A stretch of DNA of 64,000 nucleotides from Arthrobacter sp. MSA 4-2 (GTDB taxonomy: Bacteria; Actinomycetota; Actinomycetes; Actinomycetales; Micrococcaceae). The stretch covers positions 62,001-126,000 of the forward strand of contig NZ_JAEKGC010000004.1 in NCBI RefSeq assembly GCF_016405885.1. The letters are read 5' to 3'. This document shows positions 24,364 to 38,562 of the stretch, piece by piece. The position numbers and the translations under genes were made by a program. The notes below the pieces were generated by a model. The model worked only from the letters and a program-made list of their open reading frames with translations. It made no database searches and was not told the origin of the DNA. Within the stretch, counting starts at the first letter, position 1. Every line of letters starts with the position of its first letter.

Positions 24364-25263
24364 ATGGCGAACACGACAGCGCTCGAGCGGTACAACGCCG
24401 CGGCCCTGAAGACCTCGGCCGAGGTGATCCGCTGCTACTCGACGTCCTTCGGCCTGGCCTGCCGGCTCCTCGACGGCCCCACCCGGGCGCGGATCGAAGC
24501 CGTCTACGCCCTGGTCCGGGTCGCCGACGAGGTCGTCGACGGGCCGGCCGCCGCCGCCGGGCTCGACGCCGGACAGGTCGAAGCGACGCTGGACGCGCTG
24601 GAGCGGGAGACCGAAACCGCCCTCGCCACCGGGTACAGCGCCAACCTCGTGGTCCACGCCTTTGCCGTTACCGCCCGGGCCACCGGCATCGGCATGGACC
24701 TCACCCGCCCCTTCTTCGCGTCGATGCGCGCCGACATCACCCAGCGCGAACACACGCCCGAGTCGTTCTCCCGGTACGTCTACGGCTCCGCGGAGGTGGT
24801 CGGGCTGATGTGCGTCAAGGCGTTCCTGGCCGGGCGCCCCACCGATGCGGCGCAGGAGGAGATCCTCGCGGACGGGGCGCGGCACCTCGGGGCAGCCTTC
24901 CAGAAGATCAACTTCCTCCGCGACCTCGCCGAGGACTTCTCCACGCTGGGCCGCAGCTACTTTCCCGGCATCCGGCCGGGATCCTTCACCGAGCAGGACA
25001 AGCACCGCCTGCTCGACGACATCGACGAGGACCTCAGGATCTCCCTGGCGAGCCTGCCCGGACTTCCCCCTGCACCGCGCCGGGCCGTGGCCCTGGCCCA
25101 GGCCCTCTTCACCGAGCTGGCCTTGAGGCTGCGGCGCACCCCGGCCGAGGAACTGCTCAGGGCCCGCATCCGGGTGCCCAACGCGGTCAAGCTGCGCATC
25201 CTGGCGCGGACCCTGGCCGGAAGCTCGGCTCCGGAAACCCAGCTGAAGGAGAGGACACCATGA
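24364..25263 (+). CDS. crtB: Phytoene synthase
   Basis: A 299-residue squalene/phytoene synthase that joins two geranylgeranyl diphosphates head to head to phytoene. CYSTSFGLA is near residue 24. The first acidic motif is ADEVVD (54-59) and the second is NFLRDLAEDF (183-192). The length is normal. Either the ATG at 24364 or the GTG at 24358, which overlaps the crtE stop, could be used; AGGA lies just upstream. It is coupled to crtI by an ATGA overlap. Confidence 0.93.
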   Translation: MANTTALERYNAAALKTSAEVIRCYSTSFGLACRLLDGPTRARIEAVYALVRVADEVVDGPAAAAGLDAGQVEATLDALERETETALATGYSANLVVHAFAVTARATGIGMDLTRPFFASMRADITQREHTPESFSRYVYGSAEVVGLMCVKAFLAGRPTDAAQEEILADGARHLGAAFQKINFLRDLAEDFSTLGRSYFPGIRPGSFTEQDKHRLLDDIDEDLRISLASLPGLPPAPRRAVALAQALFTELALRLRRTPAEELLRARIRVPNAVKLRILARTLAGSSAPETQLKERTP

Positions 25264-26918
25264 GCGTCCAGGGAAACACCGGAACGCCCCGCGTCGGCGG
25301 CCGGCGGGTCGCCGTCATCGGCGGCGGAATCGGCGGGCTCGCCACCGCGGCGCTGCTGGCCGCCGAGGGGCACACCGTGACCCTGCTCGAAAAGCAGGAC
25401 CAGGTGGGCGGCCGCGCCGGATCCTGGGAGGCCAGCGGGTTCCGCTTCGACACCGGACCGTCCTGGTACCTCATGCCCGAGGTGATCGACCACTTCTTCA
25501 GGCTGATGGGCACCTCCGCCGCCGAGCAGCTCGAGCTGATCCGGCTCGACCCCGGCTACCGGGTGATTTTCGAGGAAAACCGCGACGCCGTGGATGTCCC
25601 GGCCGACCGCCCGGCCGTGGTGAAGCTCTTCGAATCCCTCGAGCCCGGCGCGGGGGAGGCGCTGGAGAAGTACCTCGACTCGGCCGAAGACACCTACACG
25701 ATCGCTAAGCGGCGCTTCCTGTACTCCACCTTCGAATCCTTCCTGCCGCTGCTTCGACCCGACGTCCTGGTCCGCCTGCCCAAGCTCGTCCGGCTGCTGC
25801 TGCAGCCCCTCTCCGGATTCGTGGCCAGCCGGTTTGCCGATCCGCGGCTGCGCCAGATCCTCGGCTACCCGGCGGTCTTCCTCGGCAGCTCACCGTTCGA
25901 CGCCCCCAGCATGTACCACCTGATGAGCCACCTGGACCTCGACGACGGCGTGCTCTACCCGATGGGCGGGTTCACCTCCCTGATCGCGGCGATGACGAGG
26001 GTTGCCGAGGGGGCCGGCGTGGAGATCCGCACCGGCGCCGACGTGGTCTCCATCGACACCGTCCCCATCGACACCGCCCCCCTCGATACGGCAGCCGCGC
26101 ACGCTGGTTCCTCCCGCCGCCGGGGCCCCCGCCGTCCCGGCGCCCAGGTCACCGGGGTCAGCTACCGGTCCGGCGGAGCCGTGCACCGGGTGGAGGCCGA
26201 CGTCGTGGTCTCCGCCGCCGACCTCCACCACACCGAGACGGTCCTGCTGCCCGATCACCGGCAGACCTACCCCGAGAAGTACTGGTCCCGGCGGGTTCCG
26301 GGTCCCAGCGCGCTGCTGCTCTACCTCGGCGTGAAGGGCTCCCTGCCGCAGCTCGAGCACCACACGCTGCTGTTCACCGCCGACTGGAAGGACAACTTCG
26401 GGCGGATCTTCGGCGCCGAGACCTCCATCCCGTCCCCGGCCTCGCTCTACGTCTGCCGCCCCAGCGCCACCGACCCCTCGGTGTCCCCGGCCGGGGACGA
26501 GAACGTCTTCGTCCTGGTGCCCATCCCCGCGGACGTCGGCATCGGCGGCGGGGGCGTGGACCGCGGCGGGGACGCGCGGGTCGAGGAGCTCGCCGACGCC
26601 GTGATCGCGCAGATCGCCGAGTGGGCGCACATCCCGGACCTCGCCGAACGGATCGTGCTCCGGCGCACCTACGGTCCGCGCGACTTCGCCTCCGACCTCA
26701 ACGCCTGGCGGGGGACCTCCCTCGGCCCGGCCCACACCCTGCGGCAGAGCGCCTTCCTGCGCGGATCGAACCGCAGCCGGAAGGTGGAGGGGCTCTACTA
26801 CGCGGGAAGCTCCACCGTGCCGGGCATCGGCATCCCGATGTGCCTGATCAGCGCCGAGCTCGTGGTGAAGCGGCTGCGCTCCGACACCTCGACCGGGCCG
26901 CTGCCGGAGCCGGCCTGA
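25260..26918 (+). CDS. crtI: Phytoene desaturase (lycopene-forming)
   Basis: A 552-residue FAD-dependent desaturase. VAVIGGGIGGLATAALLAAE and GGRAGSWEASGFRFDTGPSW form the N-terminal dinucleotide fold and CrtI signature. The C-terminal flavin motif is YYAGSSTVPGIGIPMCLISA. It should convert phytoene to lycopene in four steps. At about residues 264-297 there is an insertion with three IDT(V/A)P-like repeats and an Arg/Pro-rich run (RRRGPRRPGAQ), not part of the usual core. The ATG overlaps the crtB stop by four bases. No carotenoid elongase or cyclase follows. Confidence 0.93.
   Translation: MSVQGNTGTPRVGGRRVAVIGGGIGGLATAALLAAEGHTVTLLEKQDQVGGRAGSWEASGFRFDTGPSWYLMPEVIDHFFRLMGTSAAEQLELIRLDPGYRVIFEENRDAVDVPADRPAVVKLFESLEPGAGEALEKYLDSAEDTYTIAKRRFLYSTFESFLPLLRPDVLVRLPKLVRLLLQPLSGFVASRFADPRLRQILGYPAVFLGSSPFDAPSMYHLMSHLDLDDGVLYPMGGFTSLIAAMTRVAEGAGVEIRTGADVVSIDTVPIDTAPLDTAAAHAGSSRRRGPRRPGAQVTGVSYRSGGAVHRVEADVVVSAADLHHTETVLLPDHRQTYPEKYWSRRVPGPSALLLYLGVKGSLPQLEHHTLLFTADWKDNFGRIFGAETSIPSPASLYVCRPSATDPSVSPAGDENVFVLVPIPADVGIGGGGVDRGGDARVEELADAVIAQIAEWAHIPDLAERIVLRRTYGPRDFASDLNAWRGTSLGPAHTLRQSAFLRGSNRSRKVEGLYYAGSSTVPGIGIPMCLISAELVVKRLRSDTSTGPLPEPA
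26051..26095 (+). repeat. Three 15-bp units inside crtI
   Basis: CATCGACACCGTCCC (26051-26065), CATCGACACCGCCCC (26066-26080) and a diverged third copy (26081-26095) encode the IDTVP-IDTAP-LDTAA stretch of the CrtI insertion. Confidence 0.8.
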
Positions 26919-27245
26919 CGGCGGGCGGACACCCCGCGGACGGGTTCCAGAAGGGGAGTGCATACCCGCCGCAGATCAGGGAGGCGACACTTGAGGGGCG
27001 TGGCGAGGTTGACGCGGCATTGGACATTGCGCTAGGAGTCCCGTAGTGTGGGGATTTGCGTCTTCCCTCTAAACCTCAGCCTTCATATAGCGGTGGGCTT
27101 TGTTCTGCTCTCGTCATTTAACGGGCCACTTGGTTCAGATGACGCGTGGAGACATCAGGTTAGCACTCGATCCCCGCACCAATCTGCGGCGGTGGTGCTG
27201 AGGGCGGATCGCTGACAAGCCTGAAGGTCTGTGGAAGGATCCCTC
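26919..27245 (+). other. 327-bp intergenic region and rpoB leader
   Basis: Between crtI and rpoB. No gene is supported. The first 90 bases hold no clear crtI terminator. 27009-27049 holds the likely promoters, and about 190 bases of AT-richer untranslated leader run to the rpoB start. I see no known riboswitch. Confidence 0.6.
27009..27049 (+). promoter_or_regulatory. Promoter region of rpoBC
   Basis: Two overlapping candidates: TTGACG (27009-27014) with TAGGAG 18 bases on (27033), and TTGGAC (27020-27025) with TAGTGT 18 bases on (27044-27049). The second has the better -10 and matches the -10 before infA. An own promoter is needed because the usual rplJL read-through is interrupted here. 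Confidence 0.55.
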
Positions 27246-30200
27246 TTGGTCGCCTCGAGCACCTCTAATAATGCAACCGCTAACAGCCAGGTCGACGCCG
27301 ACGGCGCCGCACCCCGGCTCTCATTCGCAAAGATTCACGAACCCCTCGATGTTCCGAATCTCCTCGCCCTTCAGACCGACAGCTTTGACTGGCTGGTCGG
27401 CAACGAGCGCTGGAAGGCGCGCGTTGAGGAAGCTCTGGAGAAGGGACTTCAGGGCGTAGCCACGACCTCGGGTCTGGCCGACATCTTTGAAGAGATCTCA
27501 CCGATCGAGGACTTCCAGGGCACCATGTCCCTGAGCTTCTCCGAGCCGGAGTTCGCCGACCCGAAGTACACCATGGCCGAGTGCAAGGACCGTGACGCAA
27601 CGTACTCGGCTCCGCTGTACGTCAAGGCCGAGTTCATGAACAACAACACGGGCGAGATCAAGCAGCAGACCGTGTTCATGGGCGACTTCCCGCTGATGAC
27701 GGACAAGGGCACCTTCGTGATCAACGGCACCGAGCGTGTCGTCGTTTCGCAGCTGGTCCGTTCGCCCGGCGCCTACTTCGAGCGCACCGCCGACAAGACC
27801 AGCGACAAGGACATCTTCAGTGCGAAGATCATCCCGTCCCGCGGCGCCTGGTTCGAGCTCGAGATCGACAAGCGCGACCAGGTCGGCGTCCGCCTCGACC
27901 GCAAGCGCAAGCAGTCCGTCACCGTGCTGCTCAAGGCCCTCGGCTGGACCGAAGGCCAGATCCTCGAGACCTTCGGCGAGTACGACTCCATCCGCGCCAC
28001 CATGGAGAAGGACGCCACGGAAACCCGTGAGGACGCCCTGCTCGACATCTACCGCAAGCTGCGCCCGGGAGAGCCGCCGACGGTTGAGGCTGCCCAGACC
28101 CTGCTGGACAACCTGTACTTCAACCCCAAGCGCTACGACCTGGCCAAGGTCGGCCGGTACAAGATCAACCGCAAGCTCGGCATCGACAAGGACCTCACCG
28201 ACTCCGATGCGTCGGTGCTGAACATCGACGACATCGTCGCGATGATCAAGTTCCTCGTTGCCCTGCACGCCGGTGAGAAGACCATCGGCGGCAAGCGCGA
28301 CGGCGAAGACGTCGAGCTGCGCGTCGAGGTCGATGACATCGACCACTTCGGCAACCGCCGCATCCGCGCCGTCGGCGAGCTCATCGAGAACCAGGTCCGC
28401 ACCGGCCTGTCCCGCATGGAGCGCGTCGTCCGCGAACGCATGACCACCCAGGACGTCGAGGCGATCACGCCGCAGACCCTGATCAACATCCGTCCGGTCG
28501 TCGCTGCGATCAAGGAGTTCTTCGGAACCTCCCAGCTCTCGCAGTTCATGGACCAGAACAACCCGCTCGCCGGACTGACGCACAAGCGCCGCCTGTCCGC
28601 GCTGGGCCCGGGTGGTCTGTCCCGCGACCGCGCCGGCATGGAGGTCCGTGACGTCCACCCGTCGCACTACGGCCGTATGTGCCCCATCGAAACCCCTGAA
28701 GGCCCGAACATCGGCCTCATCGGTTCGCTGGCCTCCTACGGACGCATCAATGCGTTCGGGTTCATCGAGACCCCGTACCGCAAGGCCGTCGACGGTATCG
28801 TCACCGAGCAGATCGACTACCTGACCGCCGATGACGAGGTGGAGCGCCTGATCGCACAGGCCAACGCCCCGCTCGACGCCGAGGGCAAGTTCGTCGAGGA
28901 CATGGTCCTGGTGCGTACCCGCGGTGGCTCCGGCGAGCCCGTGCTCGTCGCCGCCGACGAGGTCGAGTACATGGACGTTTCCCCGCGCCAGATGGTGTCG
29001 GTGGCAACGGCCCTGATTCCGTTCCTCGAGCACGACGATGCCAACCGCGCCCTCATGGGTGCGAACATGCAGCGCCAGGCCGTTCCCCTGCTGCGCTCCG
29101 AGCGTCCGCTCGTGGGCACCGGCATGGAGAAGTACGCCGCCGTCGACGCCGGTGACGCTGTCACCGCCGCCAAGGCCGGCGTCGTGCGCGAAGTCTCCGC
29201 CGACCTCGTCACCGTGCTCAACGACGACGGCACCGAGACCAGCTACCCGATCATGAAGTTCGCCCGCTCCAACCAGGGCAACGCGTACAACCAGCGTGTG
29301 CTGGTGGGCGAGGGCGACCGCGTCGAGTACAACTCGATCATCGCCGACGGTCCCTCCACCGACCAGGGTGAACTGGCCCTGGGCAAGAACATGCTCGTTG
29401 CGTTCATGTCCTGGGAAGGCCACAACTTCGAGGACGCGATCATCCTCTCGCAGCGCATCGTCTCCGACGACGTGCTGACCTCGATCCACATCGAGGAGCA
29501 CGAGGTCGACGCCCGCGACACCAAGCTCGGTGCCGAGGAAATCACCCGCGACATCCCGAACGTCTCCGAAGAGGTCCTTGGCGCCCTCGACGAGCGCGGC
29601 ATCATCCACATCGGTGCCGAGGTTGAGGCGGGCGACATCCTCGTCGGCCGTGTCACCCCCAAGGGTGAAACGGAGCTCACCCCGGAGGAGCGCCTGCTGC
29701 GCGCCATCTTCGGTGAGAAGAGCCGCGAGGTCCGCGACACCTCCCTGAAGGTTCCCCACGGTGAGTCGGGAACCGTCATCGGCGTGCGCATCTTCGACCG
29801 CGACAACGACGACGAGCTGCCCCCGGGCGTCAACCAGCTCGTCCGCGTCTACGTTGCGCAGAAGCGCAAGATCACGGACGGCGACAAGCTGGCCGGCCGC
29901 CACGGCAACAAGGGCGTCATCTCCAAGATCCTGCCGATCGAGGACATGCCGTTCCTCGAGGACGGCACCCCCGTCGACATCGTCCTGAACCCGCTGGGTG
30001 TTCCGGGCCGCATGAACGTCGGACAGGTCCTGGAGATTCACCTGGGCTGGGCCGCCAAGCAGGGCTGGAAAATCGAAGGGGAGCCCGACTGGGTCAAGAA
30101 CCTTCCGAACCTGCCCCGCGAGGTCGCCTCGACCACCGTCGCGACCCCTGTGTTCGACGGCGCCACCGAGGACGAGATCGTCGGTCTGCTCAACTCGACC

Positions 30201-30755
30201 AACGTGACCCGCGACGGCCAGCGCCTGATCGGCGAGTCCGGCAAGGCGCGTCTATTCGACGGGCGCTCCGGCGAGCCGTTCCCGGACCCGATCTCCGTCG
30301 GCTACATGTACATCCTGAAGCTGCACCACCTTGTCGACGACAAGATCCATGCACGCTCCACCGGACCGTACTCCATGATCACGCAGCAGCCGCTGGGTGG
30401 TAAGGCGCAGTTCGGCGGACAGCGCTTCGGTGAGATGGAAGTCTGGGCCCTCGAGGCCTACGGCGCCGCCTACACGCTCCAGGAGCTCCTGACGATCAAG
30501 TCGGATGACATCCACGGACGCGTCAAGGTCTACGAGGCGATCGTCAAGGGCGAGAACATCCCCGAGCCGGGCGTTCCCGAGTCCTTCAAGGTGCTGATCA
30601 AGGAAATGCAGTCGCTGTGCCTGAACGTGGAAGTCCTTTCCACCGACGGAACGACGATTGAGATGCGTGACTCGGATGAAGAAGTCTTCCGGGCCGCGGA
30701 AGAGCTGGGCATCGACCTGTCACGGGCCGAGCCGAGCTCTGTCGAGGAAGTCTAA
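27246..30755 (+). CDS. rpoB: RNA polymerase beta subunit
   Basis: 1169 residues, full length for actinobacteria. The start is TTG at 27246 with GGAAGGA six bases upstream, giving M-VASSTSNN. The rifampicin region reads [20 protein letters not shown] and continues [19 protein letters not shown]. The key Asp, His and Ser positions are the sensitive type, while the usual Ser after NPL is Ala. [15 protein letters not shown] and [20 protein letters not shown] are the active-centre and C-terminal clamp motifs. It forms one operon with rpoC, 191 bases on, but is separated from rplL by the carotenoid insert. Confidence 0.98.
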   Translation: MVASSTSNNATANSQVDADGAAPRLSFAKIHEPLDVPNLLALQTDSFDWLVGNERWKARVEEALEKGLQGVATTSGLADIFEEISPIEDFQGTMSLSFSEPEFADPKYTMAECKDRDATYSAPLYVKAEFMNNNTGEIKQQTVFMGDFPLMTDKGTFVINGTERVVVSQLVRSPGAYFERTADKTSDKDIFSAKIIPSRGAWFELEIDKRDQVGVRLDRKRKQSVTVLLKALGWTEGQILETFGEYDSIRATMEKDATETREDALLDIYRKLRPGEPPTVEAAQTLLDNLYFNPKRYDLAKVGRYKINRKLGIDKDLTDSDASVLNIDDIVAMIKFLVALHAGEKTIGGKRDGEDVELRVEVDDIDHFGNRRIRAVGELIENQVRTGLSRMERVVRERMTTQDVEAITPQTLINIRPVVAAIKEFFGTSQLSQFMDQNNPLAGLTHKRRLSALGPGGLSRDRAGMEVRDVHPSHYGRMCPIETPEGPNIGLIGSLASYGRINAFGFIETPYRKAVDGIVTEQIDYLTADDEVERLIAQANAPLDAEGKFVEDMVLVRTRGGSGEPVLVAADEVEYMDVSPRQMVSVATALIPFLEHDDANRALMGANMQRQAVPLLRSERPLVGTGMEKYAAVDAGDAVTAAKAGVVREVSADLVTVLNDDGTETSYPIMKFARSNQGNAYNQRVLVGEGDRVEYNSIIADGPSTDQGELALGKNMLVAFMSWEGHNFEDAIILSQRIVSDDVLTSIHIEEHEVDARDTKLGAEEITRDIPNVSEEVLGALDERGIIHIGAEVEAGDILVGRVTPKGETELTPEERLLRAIFGEKSREVRDTSLKVPHGESGTVIGVRIFDRDNDDELPPGVNQLVRVYVAQKRKITDGDKLAGRHGNKGVISKILPIEDMPFLEDGTPVDIVLNPLGVPGRMNVGQVLEIHLGWAAKQGWKIEGEPDWVKNLPNLPREVASTTVATPVFDGATEDEIVGLLNSTNVTRDGQRLIGESGKARLFDGRSGEPFPDPISVGYMYILKLHHLVDDKIHARSTGPYSMITQQPLGGKAQFGGQRFGEMEVWALEAYGAAYTLQELLTIKSDDIHGRVKVYEAIVKGENIPEPGVPESFKVLIKEMQSLCLNVEVLSTDGTTIEMRDSDEEVFRAAEELGIDLSRAEPSSVEEV

Positions 30756-30946
30756 GGCGACATCCGGATCCTGTCTGGTCCGGCGCCTGGAGGAAGGCGG
30801 CTTTAATATTTCGGAGGCCGTCAGCGGCCGAGGAAATTTCGTTGCCGCCGTTCCAGGCGCCGGGCCGGACACCCGGGCGCCAGCACTTCCCACCGCACCC
30901 CACAAGACTTCAAGAATTTAGAGAACAAAGAGAGAACAGGGACCAT

Positions 30947-34837
<3,891 letters not shown>

Positions 34838-34874
34838 GAAGCCCGCGCTGCGCGAGCAGCGGTAGAACACGGCG

Positions 34875-34908
34875 AAAGGCCCCGGACCCGAGACGGTCCG
34901 GGGCCTTT
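34875..34908 (+). terminator. Rho-independent terminator after rpoC
   Basis: A 14-bp perfect stem (34875-34888 and 34895-34908) with a CGAGAC loop. The stem itself ends in CCTTT, giving a short U tract. Confidence 0.9.
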
Positions 34909-35119
34909 CCCGTTCCCGGGTCTCCGGGCGCCCGGCCGGCCCCAGCCACCGTCGTCGTCCCGGCTTCATACGCCGTCCTTATCGGGGCATTCTACCGCTC
35001 AGATCCGCGTGTTTCCGGGGCGGGGCGCCGGGAGCGGCGCGGCCGCGGCCCAATCTCTGATAGACTTGACCTCAATTGTTTGTGTGGCAGTGGATTGGCG
35101 TTGCGAAACGTATCTCCGT

Positions 35120-35140
35120 GTTGTAGGGATCTTGTACAAC
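35120..35140. promoter_or_regulatory. Dyad in the rpsL leader
   Basis: GTTGTA at 35120-35125 and TACAAC at 35135-35140 with a 9-base centre, in the AT-richer part of the str operon leader. It could be a protein-binding site or an RNA hairpin. Confidence 0.35.
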
Positions 35141-35307
35141 GAATGCCACATTTTTGCACGCCTACGGTCGTTTTGCGGCAGCTTGTCAGGCGGCGCCAAA
35201 CGACTGAGAACCCCCGCTCACGGGTGGTCCGCTGCCCATGTGGTTCCGGATGACCGCAGGGTCGGGCTAACAGAGAACTCATCCGAGACATTACGGAGAA
35301 CACGAAA

Positions 35308-35682
35308 GTGCCTACGATTAACCAGCTGGTCCGCAAGGGCCGGTCACCGAAGGTCGCCAAGACCAAGGCGCCCGCACTGAAGGGCAGCCCGATGAAGCGC
35401 GGCGTCTGCACCCGCGTCTACACGACCACCCCGAAGAAGCCGAACTCCGCGCTCCGCAAGGTTGCCCGCGTGCGTCTCAACGGCGGCATCGAAGTCACCG
35501 CCTACATCCCCGGTGTTGGGCACAACCTTCAGGAACACTCCATCGTGCTGGTGCGCGGCGGACGTGTGAAGGACCTTCCGGGTGTCCGTTACAAGATTGT
35601 CCGTGGGGCGCTGGATACCCAGGGCGTCAAGAACCGTAAGCAGGCCCGCAGCCGCTACGGCGCAAAGATGGAGAAGAAGTAA
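35308..35682 (+). CDS. rpsL: 30S ribosomal protein S12
   Basis: 124 residues, GTG start preceded by [28 protein letters not shown] carries the lysine targeted by streptomycin-resistance changes in its wild-type form, and [11 protein letters not shown] with [10 protein letters not shown] are the second conserved loop. S12 monitors codon-anticodon pairing in the decoding centre. It is the first gene of the str operon; rpsG begins one base after its stop. Confidence 0.98.
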   Translation: MPTINQLVRKGRSPKVAKTKAPALKGSPMKRGVCTRVYTTTPKKPNSALRKVARVRLNGGIEVTAYIPGVGHNLQEHSIVLVRGGRVKDLPGVRYKIVRGALDTQGVKNRKQARSRYGAKMEKK

Positions 35683-35683
35683 T

Positions 35684-36154
35684 ATGCCTCGTAAGGGCCC
35701 GGCCCCGAAGCGGCCGCTCGTTGTAGATCCCGTCTACGGTTCCCCCCTGGTCACTCAGCTGATCAACAAGGTTCTCGTCGACGGCAAGAAGTCCACCGCC
35801 GAGCGCATCGTCTACGGTGCACTCGAAGGCGCACGCGCCAAGTCCGGCGGCGACCCCGTCGCAGCACTGAAGAAGGCAATGGACAACGTCAAGCCGACCC
35901 TCGAGGTCCGCTCACGCCGTGTCGGTGGCGCCACCTACCAGGTTCCCGTCGAGGTCAAGCCGGGGCGTTCGACCGCCCTCGCCCTCCGCTGGCTGGTCGG
36001 GTACTCCAAGGCCCGCCGCGAGAAGACGATGACCGAGCGTCTGCAGAACGAAATCCTCGACGCCTCCAACGGCCTCGGTGCTGCAGTCAAGCGCCGCGAA
36101 GACACGCACAAGATGGCCGAGTCCAACAAGGCCTTCGCACACTACCGCTGGTAA
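35684..36154 (+). CDS. rpsG: 30S ribosomal protein S7
   Basis: 156 residues. [20 protein letters not shown] and [19 protein letters not shown] are the family signatures, ending in [12 protein letters not shown]7 organises the 3-prime domain of 16S rRNA and is the repressor of the str operon in enterobacteria. The ATG follows the rpsL stop by one base, with GGAGAAGAAG inside rpsL as binding site. Whether autoregulation occurs here is not visible. Confidence 0.98.
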   Translation: MPRKGPAPKRPLVVDPVYGSPLVTQLINKVLVDGKKSTAERIVYGALEGARAKSGGDPVAALKKAMDNVKPTLEVRSRRVGGATYQVPVEVKPGRSTALALRWLVGYSKARREKTMTERLQNEILDASNGLGAAVKRREDTHKMAESNKAFAHYRW

Positions 36155-36238
36155 AACGAGCTCCCGGCGGGGCCTGCCGATCGGCAGTTCCCGCCCGGGG
36201 GTCCAGCAGAACTCCATCTTCGTCAAAAGGGAGACACC

Positions 36239-38353
36239 GTGGCACAGGACGTGCTTACAGACCTTACAAAGGTCCGCAATATCGGCATCATGGCGCACAT
36301 CGATGCCGGCAAGACCACTACTACCGAGCGCATCCTGTTCTACACGGGTGTAAACCACAAGATCGGCGAGACCCACGACGGCGCCTCGACGACCGACTGG
36401 ATGGAACAGGAAAAGGAACGCGGCATCACCATCACGTCTGCCGCCGTGACCAGCTTCTGGCACAACAACCAGATCAACATCATCGACACCCCCGGCCACG
36501 TTGACTTCACCGTCGAGGTTGAGCGCTCACTGCGCGTCCTCGACGGCGCCGTCGCCGTGTTCGACGGCAAGGAGGGCGTTGAGCCCCAGTCCGAGACCGT
36601 CTGGCGCCAGGCCGACAAGTATGAAGTTCCCCGCATCTGCTTCGTCAACAAGATGGACAAGCTGGGCGCCGACTTCTACTTCACCGTCGACACCATCATC
36701 AGCCGCCTCGGCGCCAAGCCGCTGGTCCTCCAGCTGCCCATCGGTGCCGAGAACGACTTCATCGGCGTCGTCGACCTGATCGAAATGCGCGCCCTGGTCT
36801 GGCCGGGCGACGCCAAGGGCGACGTGACGATGGGTGCCAAGTACGAGGTCCAGGAGATCCCCGCCGATCTTCAGGAAAAGGCCGAGGAATACCGCGCCGC
36901 GCTCGTCGAGACCGTTGCAGAGTCCTCCGACAACCTCATGGGCAAGTACCTCGAGGGTGAAGAACTCACCGTCGAGGAAATCAAGGCCGGCATCCGCAAG
37001 ATGACGATCGCCTCCGAGGTCTACCCGATCCTCTGCGGCTCCGCGTTCAAGAACCGCGGCGTCCAGCCGATGCTTGACGCCGTCGTCGACTACCTGCCGT
37101 CCCCGCTCGACGTTCCCGCCATGGTCGGTCACGACCCCCGCGACGAGACCGTCGAGATGACCCGCAAGCCGAGCACCGACGAGCCGTTCTCGGCTCTGGC
37201 GTTCAAGGTTGCGACCCACCCGTTCTTCGGCCAGCTGACCTTCATCCGGGTTTACTCCGGACAGGTCTCCGCCGGCACCCAGGTGGTCAACTCCACCAAG
37301 GGCAAGAAGGAGCGCATCGGCAAGCTGTTCCAGATGCACGCCAACAAGGAAAACCCTGTTGAAGAGGCACTGGCCGGCCACATCTACGCAGCGATCGGGC
37401 TGAAGGACACCACCACCGGTGACACCCTCTCCGACTCCGGCAGCCAGATCGTCCTCGAGTCCATGAGCTTCCCGGAGCCCGTGATCTCGGTTGCGATCGA
37501 GCCCAAGACCAAGGGCGACCAGGAGAAGCTGTCCACGGCTATCCAGAAGCTCTCGGCCGAGGACCCGACCTTCCAGGTCTCCCTCAACGAGGACACCGGA
37601 CAGACGATCATCGCCGGCATGGGCGAGCTCCACCTGGACATCCTGGTGGACCGCATGCGCCGCGAATTCAAGGTCGAGGCGAACGTGGGCAAGCCCCAGG
37701 TCGCCTACCGCGAGACGATCAAGCGCACAGTCGCCAAGCACGACTACACGCACAAGAAGCAGACCGGTGGATCGGGCCAGTTCGCGAAGATCCAGATCGC
37801 GATCGAGCCGCTGGACACCGCCGAAGGCGAGCTGTACACCTTCGACAACAAGGTCACCGGTGGACGCGTTCCGCGCGAGTACATCCCCAGCGTTGATGCA
37901 GGCATCCAGGATGCCCTCAACGACGGCGTGCTCGCCGGCTACCCGGTTGTCGGCATCAAGGCGACGCTGCTTGACGGCGCCTACCACGACGTCGACTCCT
38001 CCGAAATGGCCTTCAAGATCGCCGGTCGCATGGCATTCAAGGAAGCCGCTCGGATGGCGCAGCCGGTGCTGCTCGAACCGCTCATGGATGTTGAGGTCCG
38101 CACGCCCGAGGAGTACATGGGCGAAGTTATCGGCGACCTCAACTCCCGCCGCGGCCAGATGCAGTCCATGGAGGACGCAAGCGGCGTAAAGGTCATCCGC
38201 GCCCTCGTGCCCCTGTCCGGAATGTTCGGCTACATCGGCGACCTGCGGTCCAAGACCCAGGGCCGCGCCGTGTACTCGATGCAGTTCGACAGCTACTCGG
38301 AGGTCCCCAAGGCTGTTGCCGACGAGATCATCCAGAAGACCCGCGGTGAGTAA
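36239..38353 (+). CDS. fusA: Elongation factor G
   Basis: 704 residues, GTG start with AAAAGGGAGA upstream. The GTPase motifs are [15 protein letters not shown] (G1), the switch I threonine in [18 protein letters not shown] (G3) and NKMDK (G4). Domain IV contains [10 protein letters not shown] and [16 protein letters not shown] drives ribosomal translocation and, with RRF, recycling. It follows rpsG by 84 bases in the str operon. Confidence 0.98.
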   Translation: MAQDVLTDLTKVRNIGIMAHIDAGKTTTTERILFYTGVNHKIGETHDGASTTDWMEQEKERGITITSAAVTSFWHNNQINIIDTPGHVDFTVEVERSLRVLDGAVAVFDGKEGVEPQSETVWRQADKYEVPRICFVNKMDKLGADFYFTVDTIISRLGAKPLVLQLPIGAENDFIGVVDLIEMRALVWPGDAKGDVTMGAKYEVQEIPADLQEKAEEYRAALVETVAESSDNLMGKYLEGEELTVEEIKAGIRKMTIASEVYPILCGSAFKNRGVQPMLDAVVDYLPSPLDVPAMVGHDPRDETVEMTRKPSTDEPFSALAFKVATHPFFGQLTFIRVYSGQVSAGTQVVNSTKGKKERIGKLFQMHANKENPVEEALAGHIYAAIGLKDTTTGDTLSDSGSQIVLESMSFPEPVISVAIEPKTKGDQEKLSTAIQKLSAEDPTFQVSLNEDTGQTIIAGMGELHLDILVDRMRREFKVEANVGKPQVAYRETIKRTVAKHDYTHKKQTGGSGQFAKIQIAIEPLDTAEGELYTFDNKVTGGRVPREYIPSVDAGIQDALNDGVLAGYPVVGIKATLLDGAYHDVDSSEMAFKIAGRMAFKEAARMAQPVLLEPLMDVEVRTPEEYMGEVIGDLNSRRGQMQSMEDASGVKVIRALVPLSGMFGYIGDLRSKTQGRAVYSMQFDSYSEVPKAVADEIIQKTRGE

Positions 38354-38464
38354 CTTCGGATCCCCGGTCGGCAACGACTGAGGCATCCGGTGGGGCCGGC
38401 GGACATCCCGTCCGCCGGCCCTCCACCAGCCAACGGCCCCTCGGGGCCGGCAGTACCCTGCAAT

Positions 38465-38494
38465 TTCAAGAAAACCAAAGCCCCCAAGTAGACT
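38465..38494 (+). promoter_or_regulatory. Probable own promoter of tuf
   Basis: TTCAAG (38465-38470), an 18-base spacer and TAGACT (38489-38494) followed by TG, in the 209-base gap between fusA and tuf. A separate tuf promoter would account for the excess of EF-Tu over EF-G. Confidence 0.5.
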
Positions 38495-38562
38495 TGCATG
38501 AGTTTCAGCTGCGAAAAGCGCGGCTGGGAAGCAAATCTTCTCAAACGTTCTAGGAGGAACCC

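Larger units (their letters stand above)
34838..35307 (+). other. 470-bp gap: rpoC terminator and str operon promoter region
   Basis: Contains the rpoC terminator and then a 230-base untranslated stretch before rpsL. TAGACTTGACC at 35061-35071 looks like the TAGACT-type -10 seen before tuf and tRNA-Trp, but its -35 is not convincing; TTGACC itself could be a -35. A dyad GTTGTA-N9-TACAAC lies at 35120-35140. No gene is supported. Confidence 0.5.

Noticed and set aside
24156-25259. Fusion of a long upstream frame to crtI
   Set aside because: The frame is open only because of GC content. crtB occupies the same DNA in another frame with clear motifs, and crtI has its own ATG at 25260.
27498-30041. 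847-codon open frame antisense to rpoB
   Set aside because: A shadow of high GC3 codon use opposite a certain gene. It has no recognisable domain and no ribosome binding site.
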